64,000 nucleotides of DNA from CAYJLB01 sp964370845. Its GTDB lineage: Bacteria > Bacillota > Clostridia > Oscillospirales > Ruminococcaceae. The position numbers were made by a program, and so were the translations under genes. The DNA lies in contig CAYJLB010000002.1 of assembly GCA_964370845.1 (NCBI GenBank), positions 1 through 64,000 of the forward strand, read 5' to 3'. The notes below the pieces were generated by a model. The model had not been told where the DNA came from, did not search any database, and worked only from the letters and a program-made list of their open reading frames with translations. Below are positions 33,786-43,017 of this stretch, in pieces. How positions within the stretch are numbered: position 1 is the first letter of the stretch; every line of letters starts with the position of its first letter.

Positions 33786-34478
33786 TTATTCTTCACGTGG
33801 GTCAATGTATTTAGCAGCATTTTCATATCTACCATAACTACCCACGTTCTTTTCGTAAGCTTCTTTTGGATCAGTGCCGTGACGAATGTCTTCAAGCATT
33901 TTTCCAACTCTTACAAACTTATAACCACAAGTTTCGTCGTCTTCATCAAGAGCAACTGAAAGGATATATCCCTCAGCCATTTCTAGGTAACGAACTCCTT
34001 TAGCGCTTGTTGAGAAAATTGTACCTACTTGTGAACGTAAACCTTTACCTAAATCCTCAAGACCAGCACCGATTGGTAGACCGTCTTCGGAGAAAGCAGT
34101 TTGAGTTCTTCCGTATACTATTTGTAAGAAAAGTTCTCTCATAGCTACGTTGATTGCATCACAAACAAGGTCAGTGTTCAAAGCTTCAAGGATTGTTTTA
34201 CCAGTTAGGATTTCACCAGCCATAGCAGCTGAGTGAGTCATACCTGAACATCCAAGAGTTTCAACTAGAGCCTCTTCGATAATACCAGCTTTAACGTTAA
34301 GTGTTAACTTACATGCACCTTGTTGAGGAGCACACCAGCCCACACCGTGTGTTAAGCCCGAAATGTCTGAAATTTGATAAGCTTTTACCCATTTTCCCTC
34401 TTCAGGAATAGGAGCAGGACCGTGATTTGGGCCCTTTTTGAGAGTACACATTCTCTCGACTTCATGAGAATAATTCAT
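33786..34478 (-). CDS. NifU/IscU-like iron-sulfur scaffold protein
   Basis: Predicted to assemble or carry an Fe-S cluster. The 230-residue protein contains the NifU N-terminal fold with cysteines in GVGWCAPQQGACKL and ETLGCSGMTHSA, a related but variant spacing compared with classical IscU, and extra N- and C-terminal segments. It is first in a two-gene operon with the GGGtGRT gene and has its own promoter. No cysteine desulfurase gene is nearby, so it must draw on one elsewhere or serve a special client. Confidence 0.85.
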   Translation of the reverse strand: MNYSHEVERMCTLKKGPNHGPAPIPEEGKWVKAYQISDISGLTHGVGWCAPQQGACKLTLNVKAGIIEEALVETLGCSGMTHSAAMAGEILTGKTILEALNTDLVCDAINVAMRELFLQIVYGRTQTAFSEDGLPIGAGLEDLGKGLRSQVGTIFSTSAKGVRYLEMAEGYILSVALDEDDETCGYKFVRVGKMLEDIRHGTDPKEAYEKNVGSYGRYENAAKYIDPREE

Positions 34479-34570
34479 TGCAAGACTCCTTTCAGTATTT
34501 TAAACTGTCTTTTGTATTAAGAAACTTCCTCTATTGTAAAAAAATAAAGACATTCTTTACATACAACTTT

Positions 34571-34599
34571 ATTATAACTAATTTTCTAAAATTTATCAA
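34571..34599 (-). promoter_or_regulatory. Promoter of the NifU-like/GGGtGRT operon
   Basis: TTGATA (34594-34599) and TATAAT (34571-34576) with a 17-nt spacer on the minus strand, about 95 nt upstream of the first gene. Confidence 0.7.
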
Positions 34600-34709
34600 G
34601 GTTTTTTCTTAAAAAATGTAAAAAAAATGTACTTTTTTGTATTTCTACTAAAATATCACCTATATCAACATAACTATATTGTGAAAAATATAACAATTTT
34701 AAACTAATA

Positions 34710-35306
34710 TTAATCCCAATTATCATTTTTCATTTTTTCTTTGTAATCTTTTTGGTAGGACGCAGCAAATCCTAAATGGATTTCTGGATTTTTTTCAACT
34801 AAAACTTGAGCTAATTTTTCCATTTCGTCTTGTTTCATCTTAAGGGAAAATTTTTCACCCTTTTTAAAACGAATAATAAGTCCTTTTGCAACAGGAATTC
34901 CGTTTACTTTTTGAACTTCTTTATACACCCAAGCCATCGCTGAATAAGGTAAAAAAGCATTCATTTTTTTAATATATAAAAAATCTCCTGCAAAATAAAT
35001 TCCAGTTCTTTGCAAGTGTGGAGTAACATTTGTATTGAAATCTCTTACTAAATCTGTCAAATTATAATTTTCAAGGAGTTTTAAACTTAATCTCGCACCG
35101 CTATATTTTCTAAAATAAAGAACTAACCCTACAAGACCTATCATCATTGCCAAAAAACCAAAATAAATTTCATTTCCATAACTTTGAATTGCATTTGAAC
35201 ACAATGTTACAACTACAAAAAAAACAAAACATAGTGCTGTTAAAACCATAACAACAGTCCCTATTCTGGCATTTTTTCTTATATAATCTAAAATATCTTC
35301 TGTCAT
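34710..35306 (-). CDS. Membrane protein of unknown function
   Basis: 198 residues with two hydrophobic segments near the N-terminus (about 15-38 and 45-64) and a cytosolic-looking basic C-terminal half. The C-terminal part (GIYFAGDFLYIKKMNAFLPYSAMAWVYKE...) resembles PH-like or YcxB-type domains only in general character. No family was firmly recognised. ATG 35306 has GAGGGG 4 nt upstream. It follows the citrate synthase terminator. Confidence 0.65.
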   Translation of the reverse strand: MTEDILDYIRKNARIGTVVMVLTALCFVFFVVVTLCSNAIQSYGNEIYFGFLAMMIGLVGLVLYFRKYSGARLSLKLLENYNLTDLVRDFNTNVTPHLQRTGIYFAGDFLYIKKMNAFLPYSAMAWVYKEVQKVNGIPVAKGLIIRFKKGEKFSLKMKQDEMEKLAQVLVEKNPEIHLGFAASYQKDYKEKMKNDNWD

Positions 35307-35329
35307 AAAACCCCTCATTTTCATATCAC

Positions 35330-35363
35330 ACAAAATTGCTCCCCCAATTATTTGAGAGAGCAA
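35330..35363 (-). terminator. Citrate synthase terminator
   Basis: On the minus strand a 10-bp stem (35354-35363 with 35336-35345, two G-U pairs) is followed by TTTTG. The pairing relies on G-U, so it works only in the minus orientation. Confidence 0.65.
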
Positions 35364-35381
35364 ATTTTTAGTTAAAATAAA

Positions 35382-36737
35382 TTATCTTTCACTTAATTCA
35401 GTGTAGTTTCTTGCCTTTTGAATAGCCTTGTAAGCAGGACGCATAATTCTCTTACAAGTCATTAATTCTTCAAGTCTGTGCGCACACCAACCAGCCATTC
35501 TTGAAACAGCGAAAATTGGAGTATTCAATTCTTTTGGAATACCAAGCATTTTGTAAACAAGCCCTGAATACATATCAACGTTTGCACAAATTACCTTCTC
35601 AGAACCTGTAACTTCAGAAAAAACAATTGGTGTTAAGTCTTCAACAAGTTGTAACAGCTTAAATTCGGCTTCAAATTCAGTTCCCTTAGCCATATCCATT
35701 GCATATCGTTTCAACAGCACTGCACGAGGGTCAGAAAGTGTGTAAATTGCGTGTCCCATACCGTAAATTAGTCCAGATTTGTCCCCAGCTTCTTTACGAA
35801 GAATTTTTCTTAAATATTCAGCAACTTCTTCTCTATCTTCCCAGTTTTTAACATCGTTTTCAATAAAATCAAGCATTTGCATAATTTTACTGTTTGCACC
35901 ACCGTGTCTATGTCCTTTTAACGAACCAACACCAGCAGAATATGCAGCATAAGCATCTGAACCCGAAGAAGTAAGAACTCTTACTGCAAAAGTTGAGTTA
36001 TTACCACCACCATGCTCAGCGTGTAACATTAAACATAAATCAAGAAGATATGCTTCTTCTTTAGTATATTGTCTATCAGTACGAAGCAATGATAGTATAG
36101 TTTGTGCTGTACTTTCACCTGGAATAGGTCTATGCATAATGATACTATCACGATTATAGTGTCTATTCATAGCTTGGAAACAGTATACAATTAGTGAAGG
36201 CATTCTTGCAATAATTCTCATTGCAACTTGAACTTCTTTATCAAAATCAGAAGCCTCAGGATCTTCATCATATGTGTATTGTGCCAAAATTGTAGCACCT
36301 AATTTGTTCATAATTTCTTTTGATGGAGTTTTTAGAATTGCATCTTCAAAGAAAAATTCAGGCAAAACTCTATAAGTTTCAAGTACTTTATTAAAAGCGT
36401 CAAGTTGTTCTTTATTAGGAAGTTCACCCAATAAAAGCAAATAAGCAACTTCTTCAAACCCATATCTATCAACATTTTCAACGCCGCCAATTAAGTCACG
36501 CACGTTATAACCACGATAAATAAGTTCACCATCAATAGGAGTTTTTTCATGTTCATCAAGAACATAACCATGAACATTACAAATTTTAGTTAATCCAGCA
36601 AGAACACCTGTTCCATCGGCATTTCTTAGCCCTCTTTTAACATTATAACGGTCTTTATTCACCGTACTAATGTCATATATCTCTGCATTTTTTTTGAATA
36701 AATCATATAATTCTCTTTCATGATTTGGCATAGTCAT
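35382..36737 (-). CDS. gltA: Citrate synthase
   Basis: Condenses acetyl-CoA and oxaloacetate to citrate. The 451-residue protein has HAEHGGGNNST and KGHRHGGANSK with active-site His residues, and GMGHAIYTLSDPRA near 330. It has an N-terminal extension relative to short bacterial enzymes, as in several clostridial citrate synthases. ATG 36737 follows a GGGGAAG site; upstream in-frame codons overlap the promoter. With aconitase and isocitrate dehydrogenase at 0.9-4 kb it completes the path to 2-oxoglutarate. Confidence 0.95.
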   Translation of the reverse strand: MTMPNHERELYDLFKKNAEIYDISTVNKDRYNVKRGLRNADGTGVLAGLTKICNVHGYVLDEHEKTPIDGELIYRGYNVRDLIGGVENVDRYGFEEVAYLLLLGELPNKEQLDAFNKVLETYRVLPEFFFEDAILKTPSKEIMNKLGATILAQYTYDEDPEASDFDKEVQVAMRIIARMPSLIVYCFQAMNRHYNRDSIIMHRPIPGESTAQTILSLLRTDRQYTKEEAYLLDLCLMLHAEHGGGNNSTFAVRVLTSSGSDAYAAYSAGVGSLKGHRHGGANSKIMQMLDFIENDVKNWEDREEVAEYLRKILRKEAGDKSGLIYGMGHAIYTLSDPRAVLLKRYAMDMAKGTEFEAEFKLLQLVEDLTPIVFSEVTGSEKVICANVDMYSGLVYKMLGIPKELNTPIFAVSRMAGWCAHRLEELMTCKRIMRPAYKAIQKARNYTELSER

Positions 36738-36777
36738 AATAAATCTTCCCCTTTCACACTTTAACATCTTGACATTT

Positions 36778-36806
36778 ATTTTACCATATAGTATCATTAT
36801 TGTCAA
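36778..36806 (-). promoter_or_regulatory. Promoter of citrate synthase
   Basis: TTGACA (36801-36806) and TAAAAT (36778-36783), 17-nt spacer, on the minus strand, about 40 nt before the start codon. Confidence 0.75.
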
Positions 36807-37023
36807 GGATATTTCACTAATAGAAAAATAAATTTGAAATATTAACCAAATTTATCAAATTTGCAAAAATGAAATTTTACATTTGCAATCTTGCATTTTC
36901 ATCATTGCAAATTAACATATTATTAAAATAAAGTTAACATAAAATTTTAATTCGCGAAAATTCTTATATTTAAATTTATAATGTAAAAATAAAGCTAAAA
37001 AAAAAAGAAAGTTGGAGTAAAAA

Positions 37024-37758
37024 ATGTCAAAAACTGCTGTAATAACAGGTGCATCTCGAGGTATCGGTGCAAAAACTGCTATAACTTTAGCAAAAAAGGG
37101 TTATAACGTGGCTCTTATCTATAAAAATAATGAAAATAAAATGCAAGAAGTGTTAGCAGAAATTTCTCACTTTAATATAAAAGCTATCAGCTATAAATGT
37201 GATATTTCTAATCACAATGAAGTTAAAAATTTAACTAATTCAATAATAAAAGATTTTAAAAGCATTGATATTTTAGTTAACAATGCTGGGATTTCTTCCT
37301 ACAAACTTTTTCAAGACACAACTTTTGAAGAATGGAATGAGATTTTCTCTGTAAATGTAACTGGTGCTTTTAATTTAACTAAGGAAATATTGCCTTTGAT
37401 GATAAGTCAAAAATATGGGCGAATTGTAAATATTTCCTCAATTTGGGGAGAAACTGGAGCTTCTTGCGAGGTAGCTTATTCAACATCAAAAGCTGCTATA
37501 ATTGGCTTTACAAAAGCATTATCTAAGGAAGTTGCCCCGTCCAACATCACAGTAAACTGCGTTTCTCCTGGAGTGATAAAAACTGATATGATTAGCAGTT
37601 TTTCAGCAGAAGATTTAGCAATTTTGGCAGATGAAACCCCTGTTGGACGACTAGGTACACCCGCGGATATATCCCGAGTAATCGAATTTCTAATTGATGA
37701 AAAATCGGATTTTATTACAGGGCAAGTTTTTTCCATTAACGGTGGATTTCTAATATAA
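37024..37758 (+). CDS. SDR-family oxidoreductase (FabG-like)
   Basis: Short-chain dehydrogenase of 244 residues, closest in look to 3-oxoacyl-ACP reductase. It has the NADP-binding TGASRGIGAKTA (about 8-19), NNAGIS (about 86-91), the catalytic Ser in NISSIWGE, YSTSK with the catalytic Tyr/Lys (about 151-155), and the SPGVIKTDM loop. It stands alone rather than in a fatty-acid operon, so a different carbonyl substrate is possible. A TATAAT box lies at 36977-36982 with no good -35 element. Confidence 0.88.
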   Translation: MSKTAVITGASRGIGAKTAITLAKKGYNVALIYKNNENKMQEVLAEISHFNIKAISYKCDISNHNEVKNLTNSIIKDFKSIDILVNNAGISSYKLFQDTTFEEWNEIFSVNVTGAFNLTKEILPLMISQKYGRIVNISSIWGETGASCEVAYSTSKAAIIGFTKALSKEVAPSNITVNCVSPGVIKTDMISSFSAEDLAILADETPVGRLGTPADISRVIEFLIDEKSDFITGQVFSINGGFLI

Positions 37759-37792
37759 ATGATGAAAATTTTGTGAAAATATATTTAACCTA

Positions 37793-37821
37793 TTGCAAAA
37801 TAAAATAAAATATGATATAAT
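37793..37821 (+). promoter_or_regulatory. Promoter of the 37.9-40.4 kb operon
   Basis: TTGCAA (37793-37798) and TATAAT (37816-37821) with a 17-nt spacer, 43 nt before the first gene. Confidence 0.75.
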
Positions 37822-37863
37822 TTGTAAAGTATTTTTTACATATTAAACAAACGGAGGTCTATA

Positions 37864-38358
37864 ATGGACGTATTTAGTGAACAACTTGTCAAAAGGCAAA
37901 AATCTGGAAAGGATTTATTAGTTACAACGGGGGTTGTGGTGCTTGCATCTATAATTTCTTATATTTCATTTGCAATTGTTTCCCTTTATGTATCACCATT
38001 TTTAGGTGTTATATTAACTGCTGGTTCAATTTTTGGTGCTTATTTGTTAATTTCAAGACAAAATTTGGAGTATGAGTACATCGTCACTACCGACATCATC
38101 GACTTTGACAAAATTATAGCAAAAAAAAGAAGAAAAAGAGTAGCTACAACTTCTATTAGAAATTTTACAAAGTATGGCGAATACACTGAAAAAACTCCTA
38201 AATTTAACGGAAAAACTTTTGATTTAAGTTCCAATGGTGAGGAAGCTAAGTATTTTGCTGAATTTTCTTATGGAAAAAAAGGTAATATTAGAGTAGTATT
38301 TTCACCAAACGAAAAAACTTTAAAGAATATGAAACCTTACTTAAAACATAGCTATTAA
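37864..38358 (+). CDS. Small membrane protein (possibly DUF6106)
   Basis: 164 residues: two hydrophobic segments (about 18-40 and 42-62) and a soluble basic C-terminus that includes EYEYIVTTDIIDFDKIIAKKRRKR. The look matches a clostridial family listed as DUF6106, but I cannot confirm the assignment from sequence alone. GGAGG lies upstream of the ATG. It is first in a probable operon with the NAD(P)HX repair gene (17-nt gap). Confidence 0.65.
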   Translation: MDVFSEQLVKRQKSGKDLLVTTGVVVLASIISYISFAIVSLYVSPFLGVILTAGSIFGAYLLISRQNLEYEYIVTTDIIDFDKIIAKKRRKRVATTSIRNFTKYGEYTEKTPKFNGKTFDLSSNGEEAKYFAEFSYGKKGNIRVVFSPNEKTLKNMKPYLKHSY

Positions 38359-38375
38359 AAGAAAGGACGAGCATT

Positions 38376-39857
38376 ATGAGAAATTATGCTGTGACTCCTT
38401 CGCAAATGAAATTTTTAGAAAATGCCTCTTTAAACGGGGGCATTTCTTTTTATAATTTAATGGAATTTGCTGGGGAAAAATTGGCAGAGTATATCAAAAC
38501 TTTTGATAAAAAAATTGTCACTTTTATTTGCGGAAAAGGAAATAATGGCGGTGATGGCTTTGTTTCGGCTAGGATTTTAGCTGAACTTGATTATGAAATT
38601 TATCTTGTTTTGCCTTTAGGAGAGCCTTTAACCGATATTTCAAAAACTGCTTTTTCTAAACTTAATTCAAAAGTTATAATTGTAGAGAAAATTCCTATTG
38701 AAAGTGAAATTATTGTGGATTGCCTTTTCGGAACAGGTTTTAAAGGGGAAATTTTACAGGAAAATTTGGTGAATATACTTGAAATTTCGAACAACTCCTC
38801 AGCGATAAAAATTGCTTGCGATATTCCTTCAGGGGGAAATGCTTTAAGTGGAAGTTGCTCAAAATCCACATTTAACGCCGACTACACTGTAACTTTTGGT
38901 TATAAAAAAGTTGGACAATTGTTTCAACCTCTCAAAAGTTTTTGCGGAGAAATTTCTGTTGTTGATATAAATCTTGACAAGAGCAAAATCTTTGAAATTG
39001 ATGAAAAAATTGTGGAGCTAACAAATGATTTTGTCTATTCAATGTTGCCCGAAAGAGATGAGTATTCAAATAAGGGAGATTTTGGGACTTTGCTCAATAT
39101 TTCAGGGTGCGAAAAATACATCGGTGCGGCGGGACTTTCTACCATTTCCGCTTTGCGTTGCGGAGTGGGAATTGCTACCCTTGCCACAACAAAAAATGTG
39201 ATTTCTTCCCTTTCATCAGCAATTTTCGAAGCTACTTTTTTGGAATTAACTGAAAATTTTGATGAAAATATTGTTACTTTGAGGGAAAATTTACAAAGAA
39301 AAACTGCAATTTTATTTGGATGTGGGCGTGGAAATTCTGAAATAACAAAAAAGCTTTTGCAATGGATAATAAAAAATGTAGAAGTTCCAATAATTATTGA
39401 CGCTGATGGAATAAATGTACTGACAAGTTGCATAGATTGTCTTAGAGAGGCAAAAAACGAAGTAATTCTGACACCACATTTAGGTGAATTTTCTCGGTTA
39501 ACCGGATTTTCTGTGAAAGAAATTGAGGAAAATCGCCTTGCCATTTCAAGAGAATTTTGCAAAAAATACAAGGTCAATCTTGTACTAAAAAGTGCTGGAA
39601 CCCTCATCACAACAAGCTCTTTGGAACAGTTCGTTTCCTCCCGAGGGGACTGTGGACTTGCAAAAGGAGGAAGCGGCGACATACTGGCTGGAATGATTTC
39701 TTCTTTTATTGCACAGAAAATTGAAGTTTCTAATGGAATGATTTTAGGAACATATTTCCACTCTCTTGCTGGAGAGCTTGCAAGTGAAAAATTCTCAAAA
39801 AGGGCGATGTTACCGTCGGATTTAATTGACTTTTTGCCATCTTTGTTTAAAAATTAA
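38376..39857 (+). CDS. Bifunctional NAD(P)H-hydrate epimerase/dehydratase
   Basis: Repairs damaged NAD(P)HX. The N-terminal epimerase domain (about 1-210) carries FICGKGNNGGDGFVSARIL and VDCLFGTGFKGEI. The C-terminal ADP-dependent dehydratase domain (about 220-493, ribokinase-like) carries IIDADGINVL, LTPHLGEFSRLTG and the catalytic GDCGLAKGGSGDILAGM. The 493-residue length is that of the fused form. Gene names used for it are nnrD/nnrE or yjeF. Confidence 0.94.
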   Translation: MRNYAVTPSQMKFLENASLNGGISFYNLMEFAGEKLAEYIKTFDKKIVTFICGKGNNGGDGFVSARILAELDYEIYLVLPLGEPLTDISKTAFSKLNSKVIIVEKIPIESEIIVDCLFGTGFKGEILQENLVNILEISNNSSAIKIACDIPSGGNALSGSCSKSTFNADYTVTFGYKKVGQLFQPLKSFCGEISVVDINLDKSKIFEIDEKIVELTNDFVYSMLPERDEYSNKGDFGTLLNISGCEKYIGAAGLSTISALRCGVGIATLATTKNVISSLSSAIFEATFLELTENFDENIVTLRENLQRKTAILFGCGRGNSEITKKLLQWIIKNVEVPIIIDADGINVLTSCIDCLREAKNEVILTPHLGEFSRLTGFSVKEIEENRLAISREFCKKYKVNLVLKSAGTLITTSSLEQFVSSRGDCGLAKGGSGDILAGMISSFIAQKIEVSNGMILGTYFHSLAGELASEKFSKRAMLPSDLIDFLPSLFKN

Positions 39858-39878
39858 AACAGAGAGGAAGTTTTTTCT

Positions 39879-40385
39879 TTGAAAAAGATACTTTTCATCT
39901 TAATTATGGCAACTATTTTACTTTTTTCTGGCTGTAATCAAGTAGCTGAACCTATCAAAATCGACAATATTTTTTCTGTAAATTGCAGTTATGAGAGCGA
40001 CGATTTTAATGCAGATATGACGTTAATGCGACTTGGAAATGGAGGTTGGGAGATACAATTTTCCGCTCCCGAAACGGTTTCAGGGCTAGCTGTTAGCTAT
40101 TTGGAGGAGGAAATTTTAATCACTTTTTTGGGACTAGAAACCACAATTTTAAAAGATAAGCTCCCAACTGCTCCAATTTATGAAGAAATCACAAAAGTTC
40201 TTGACCAATTTATTTTTGAAGAAGAATTAGAATTCCAGCAAAATGAAGATGATATTTCTACTCATATTTCTACCGAGAACGGAGATTTCACGTTGAAATT
40301 CCACAAAGACAGCAAGGAATTAATTAGCCTTGAAAGTGAAAATTCCGATTTTAAATGCGAATTTTCAGATTATAACAAGGTATAA
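39879..40385 (+). CDS. Putative lipoprotein
   Basis: 168 residues with a lipoprotein signal (MKKILFILIMATILLFSGC; lipobox FSGC), followed by a beta-rich domain without recognised family. The start is TTG 39879, with AGAGAGGAAG 8 nt upstream; no ATG fits. It is the last gene of the operon, ending at a strong hairpin. The domain contains paired phrases like WEIQFSAPETVSG and VSYLEEEILITFLG, reminiscent of outer-surface lipid-binding folds, but this is only an impression. Confidence 0.7.
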   Translation: MKKILFILIMATILLFSGCNQVAEPIKIDNIFSVNCSYESDDFNADMTLMRLGNGGWEIQFSAPETVSGLAVSYLEEEILITFLGLETTILKDKLPTAPIYEEITKVLDQFIFEEELEFQQNEDDISTHISTENGDFTLKFHKDSKELISLESENSDFKCEFSDYNKV

Positions 40386-40426
40386 AAATAGGGAATGACA
40401 AAACATAGTTTGTCATTCCCTATTTT
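40385..40426. terminator. Bidirectional terminator
   Basis: A perfect 18-bp stem (40385-40402 with 40409-40426) with A/T-rich ends stands between the converging lipoprotein and U32 genes. Confidence 0.85.
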
Positions 40427-40440
40427 GAGTTTTTCAATCC

Positions 40441-41682
40441 TTATGGCTTGATATTTGCAGAACGTCTAATAATTGAATTTTTTGGAACATCTAACCCAAA
40501 CAACGGCAATGAAAAATCCATTGTTGCATGGTTTGCAGTTTCAACTTCTTCACCTTTTCCATTAAAAATTAAATCGATGTTCATTTTAATTGGCTCTTTT
40601 CCTCCAGGCGACATAATTTCCACTTCCTCACCCTTTGAAAATTTGTTACGTTGACTTCCGTACAAAAATCCGTCTTTGCACTCTTTAACAATTCCAACCA
40701 CATCATAACTGCGAATATAACCGCTGTTTTCATAATACTGACAGTCTTTTGGGTGCCCGAAGAAAAATCCAGTACAATAATTTCTATGACTAACTTTATA
40801 AACTTCTTCCTTTAACCATTCTGGCAAAGTAAAGTTATCAGGGTCTTTTTTTAGTATGTCAACAGCTTGTCTATAAGCATTTGTTACTACCGAAACATAG
40901 TAAGATGACTTTGCCCTACCCTCAATTTTAAGGCTTGTAACACCAGCTTTTGCCACCTTATCAATATGAGGTAACATACACATATCCTTTGCGTTCATTA
41001 TGTAAGTACCCTCTTCATTTTCAGTTATGTCATAATGCTCGTCAGGGCGTTTTTCCTCAACCAAATGATATTTCCAGCGACAAGGTTGAGCACATTCTCC
41101 CCTATTTGCGTCACGATTTACCATATAATTTGAAAGCAAGCATCTCCCCGAAAAAGAAACGCACATTGCCCCGTGAACAAAGGCTTCAATATCCAAATCT
41201 CTAGGAGTTTTAACACTTATTGTAGCAATTTCATCAAGGGACAATTCTCTTGCAAGAACCACCCTTTTTGCACCCATATTATAAAATTCGTTTGCTGTCA
41301 CATAATTCACAATGCCAGCTTGAGTTGAAATATGAATTTCCATATCAGGGGCAAATTTTTTCACAAGGGACATTATCCCAATGTCAGTAGCAATTACTGC
41401 GTCAACATTTGCTGCTACAGCACTTTCGATAAACTCTTGAAAATGTGCAATTTCATCATTTCGTGGAAGAATATTGCAAGTTAAATATACCTTTACTCCC
41501 CTTTTATGAGCAGTTTCAACAGCATTTTTCATTTCTTCAAAAGTGAAATTTTTCGGCGATGCTCTCATTCCAAAGTCTTTGCTTCCGATATAAATTGCAT
41601 CAGCACCGTAATCAAGTGCAGCGTCAAAACATTCCCTATCCCCTGAAGGTGCAAGGACTTCTAATCTACTTAAATCTATCAT
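40441..41682 (-). CDS. Peptidase U32-family protein (TrhP-like)
   Basis: U32 proteins such as TrhP and RlhA act in RNA hydroxylation rather than proteolysis. The 413-residue protein has the family signature EAFVHGAMCVSFSGRCLLS (about 168-186) and further cysteines in RGECAQPCRW that could hold an Fe-S cluster. The N-terminal VLAPSGDRECFDAALDYGADAIY is typical. ATG 41682 has GAGAGGAT upstream. It lies downstream of mltG and the formyl-THF cyclo-ligase gene, as in many clostridia. Confidence 0.9.
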   Translation of the reverse strand: MIDLSRLEVLAPSGDRECFDAALDYGADAIYIGSKDFGMRASPKNFTFEEMKNAVETAHKRGVKVYLTCNILPRNDEIAHFQEFIESAVAANVDAVIATDIGIMSLVKKFAPDMEIHISTQAGIVNYVTANEFYNMGAKRVVLARELSLDEIATISVKTPRDLDIEAFVHGAMCVSFSGRCLLSNYMVNRDANRGECAQPCRWKYHLVEEKRPDEHYDITENEEGTYIMNAKDMCMLPHIDKVAKAGVTSLKIEGRAKSSYYVSVVTNAYRQAVDILKKDPDNFTLPEWLKEEVYKVSHRNYCTGFFFGHPKDCQYYENSGYIRSYDVVGIVKECKDGFLYGSQRNKFSKGEEVEIMSPGGKEPIKMNIDLIFNGKGEEVETANHATMDFSLPLFGLDVPKNSIIRRSANIKP

Positions 41683-41752
41683 AAACAATTGTATCCTCTC
41701 TTTTTTGACAAAATATATAGAAAGGAAGGGATTTTCTCCCTCCCTTAAAAAT

Positions 41753-42970
41753 TTATACTAAATTAGCCAATACAAGATTTTGTTCGTGTTCAGCTAGAGT
41801 TTGTGCGTAGTAAATTTCCCCTGTATCAATATTTGCACAGAAATAGAAATACTCAGTTTCAGCAGCATTTAACACTGCCTTAATTGCATCTTCACCAGGA
41901 TTACAAATTGCCCCAGGAGGAAGCCCGTTACCTTTATAAGTGTCATAAGCTGTGAACATTTCCTCATTATCAACCTCAATATTAGGCATAATAATTTCTT
42001 CCACAAAGTTTGTAGTAGGGTCGGATTCAAGCTTTGGATAAATGTCGCTATTGTTAATTCTGTTCAAGAATACAGAAGCAACCATTTGCATATCTTCGTA
42101 ATTCGCAGCCTCAGCTTGTACGATTGAAGCTAAAGTAATAACTTCGTCAAGAGTAAATTGGCTAGCATTAATTTGTTCCGTATAATTAGCATAAATTTTT
42201 TGTGCAAAAACTTGTCTTAATCTTGAAACTACCACATCAGGATTTGAACCTATATAAAAATCATATGTGTCAGGGAACAAATATCCCTCAAATTGATTGA
42301 ATTTTAATGGGTCGCTAGGAACTTCACTTTCAAAATCATATGCTCCCGTTGATTCATTAAATGCAGTTAAAAATTCTTCTGCTGAACAAATATTGTTGTC
42401 CTCAAGCATTTGAGCCGCTTGTTGGAGAGTTGTCCCTTCAACAAAAGTTAGCCTTTCAATTTCAGTTCCACTGCTTGAAACCGTTGATGTCAAACTGTTT
42501 ATTATTGTTGAATAAGTCATTGCATTTGTCAAAGTGTGAGTTCCTTCTTCCAGTTCAAACTCGCTACCTGACAAAGTTAGAAATATTTCAAAGAAAAAAG
42601 CACTTTGAATAATTCCACGGTCTTCAAGTTCAGCAATAATTTCTTCTTGAGTAGCACCGCTTTCAACTTCAAATTCAATCTCGTTACTACTTCCGCCGAT
42701 GCCCATATAATCGGTAGCAAAAGTAATTATCACCGCGGAAATCATAACTGAAACGCAAATTACTAGTATAGTTAATATTGCCCCAGTAACAATACGTTTT
42801 TTACGTTTAGGCTTCTTTTTTTGTCGCACAGGAACTTCCACTTCTTCGGCGAAAATTCTTCTCTTTCTGTTTTCGGATTTATTTGGGTCAAAAAGAACTT
42901 CATTTACGTCCTTTTTATCCTGTTCATTATTTTGTCCAAATTGCCCGTTTAAATTGTTGTTTTGGTCCAC
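41753..42970 (-). CDS. mltG: Endolytic murein transglycosylase MltG
   Basis: Terminates nascent glycan strands at the membrane. A cytosolic, basic N-terminus (about 1-60) is followed by one membrane helix (about 65-87) and the YceG domain with the catalytic Glu in SIVQAEA and the YKGNGLPPGAICNPG motif. I prefer GTG at 42970, because AAAGGA lies 9 nt upstream of it. The ATG six codons earlier has no ribosome site and partly overlaps that AAAGGA. Length about 405 residues. Confidence 0.92.
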   Translation of the reverse strand: MDQNNNLNGQFGQNNEQDKKDVNEVLFDPNKSENRKRRIFAEEVEVPVRQKKKPKRKKRIVTGAILTILVICVSVMISAVIITFATDYMGIGGSSNEIEFEVESGATQEEIIAELEDRGIIQSAFFFEIFLTLSGSEFELEEGTHTLTNAMTYSTIINSLTSTVSSSGTEIERLTFVEGTTLQQAAQMLEDNNICSAEEFLTAFNESTGAYDFESEVPSDPLKFNQFEGYLFPDTYDFYIGSNPDVVVSRLRQVFAQKIYANYTEQINASQFTLDEVITLASIVQAEAANYEDMQMVASVFLNRINNSDIYPKLESDPTTNFVEEIIMPNIEVDNEEMFTAYDTYKGNGLPPGAICNPGEDAIKAVLNAAETEYFYFCANIDTGEIYYAQTLAEHEQNLVLANLV

Positions 42971-43017
42971 TTTATACAGTCCTTTCATTTATCAAGGGTT
43001 AAAATTCATTCTTTTCA

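Noticed and set aside
36738..37023. Rex operator (TTGTTAA...TTAACAA type) between gltA and the SDR gene
   Set aside because: Several TTAACA words occur in this AT-rich stretch, but no symmetric site of the right spacing was found.
39035..39682. 215-codon minus-strand frame opposite the NAD(P)HX repair gene
   Set aside because: Antisense to a full-length bifunctional enzyme with clear motifs; no ribosome site.
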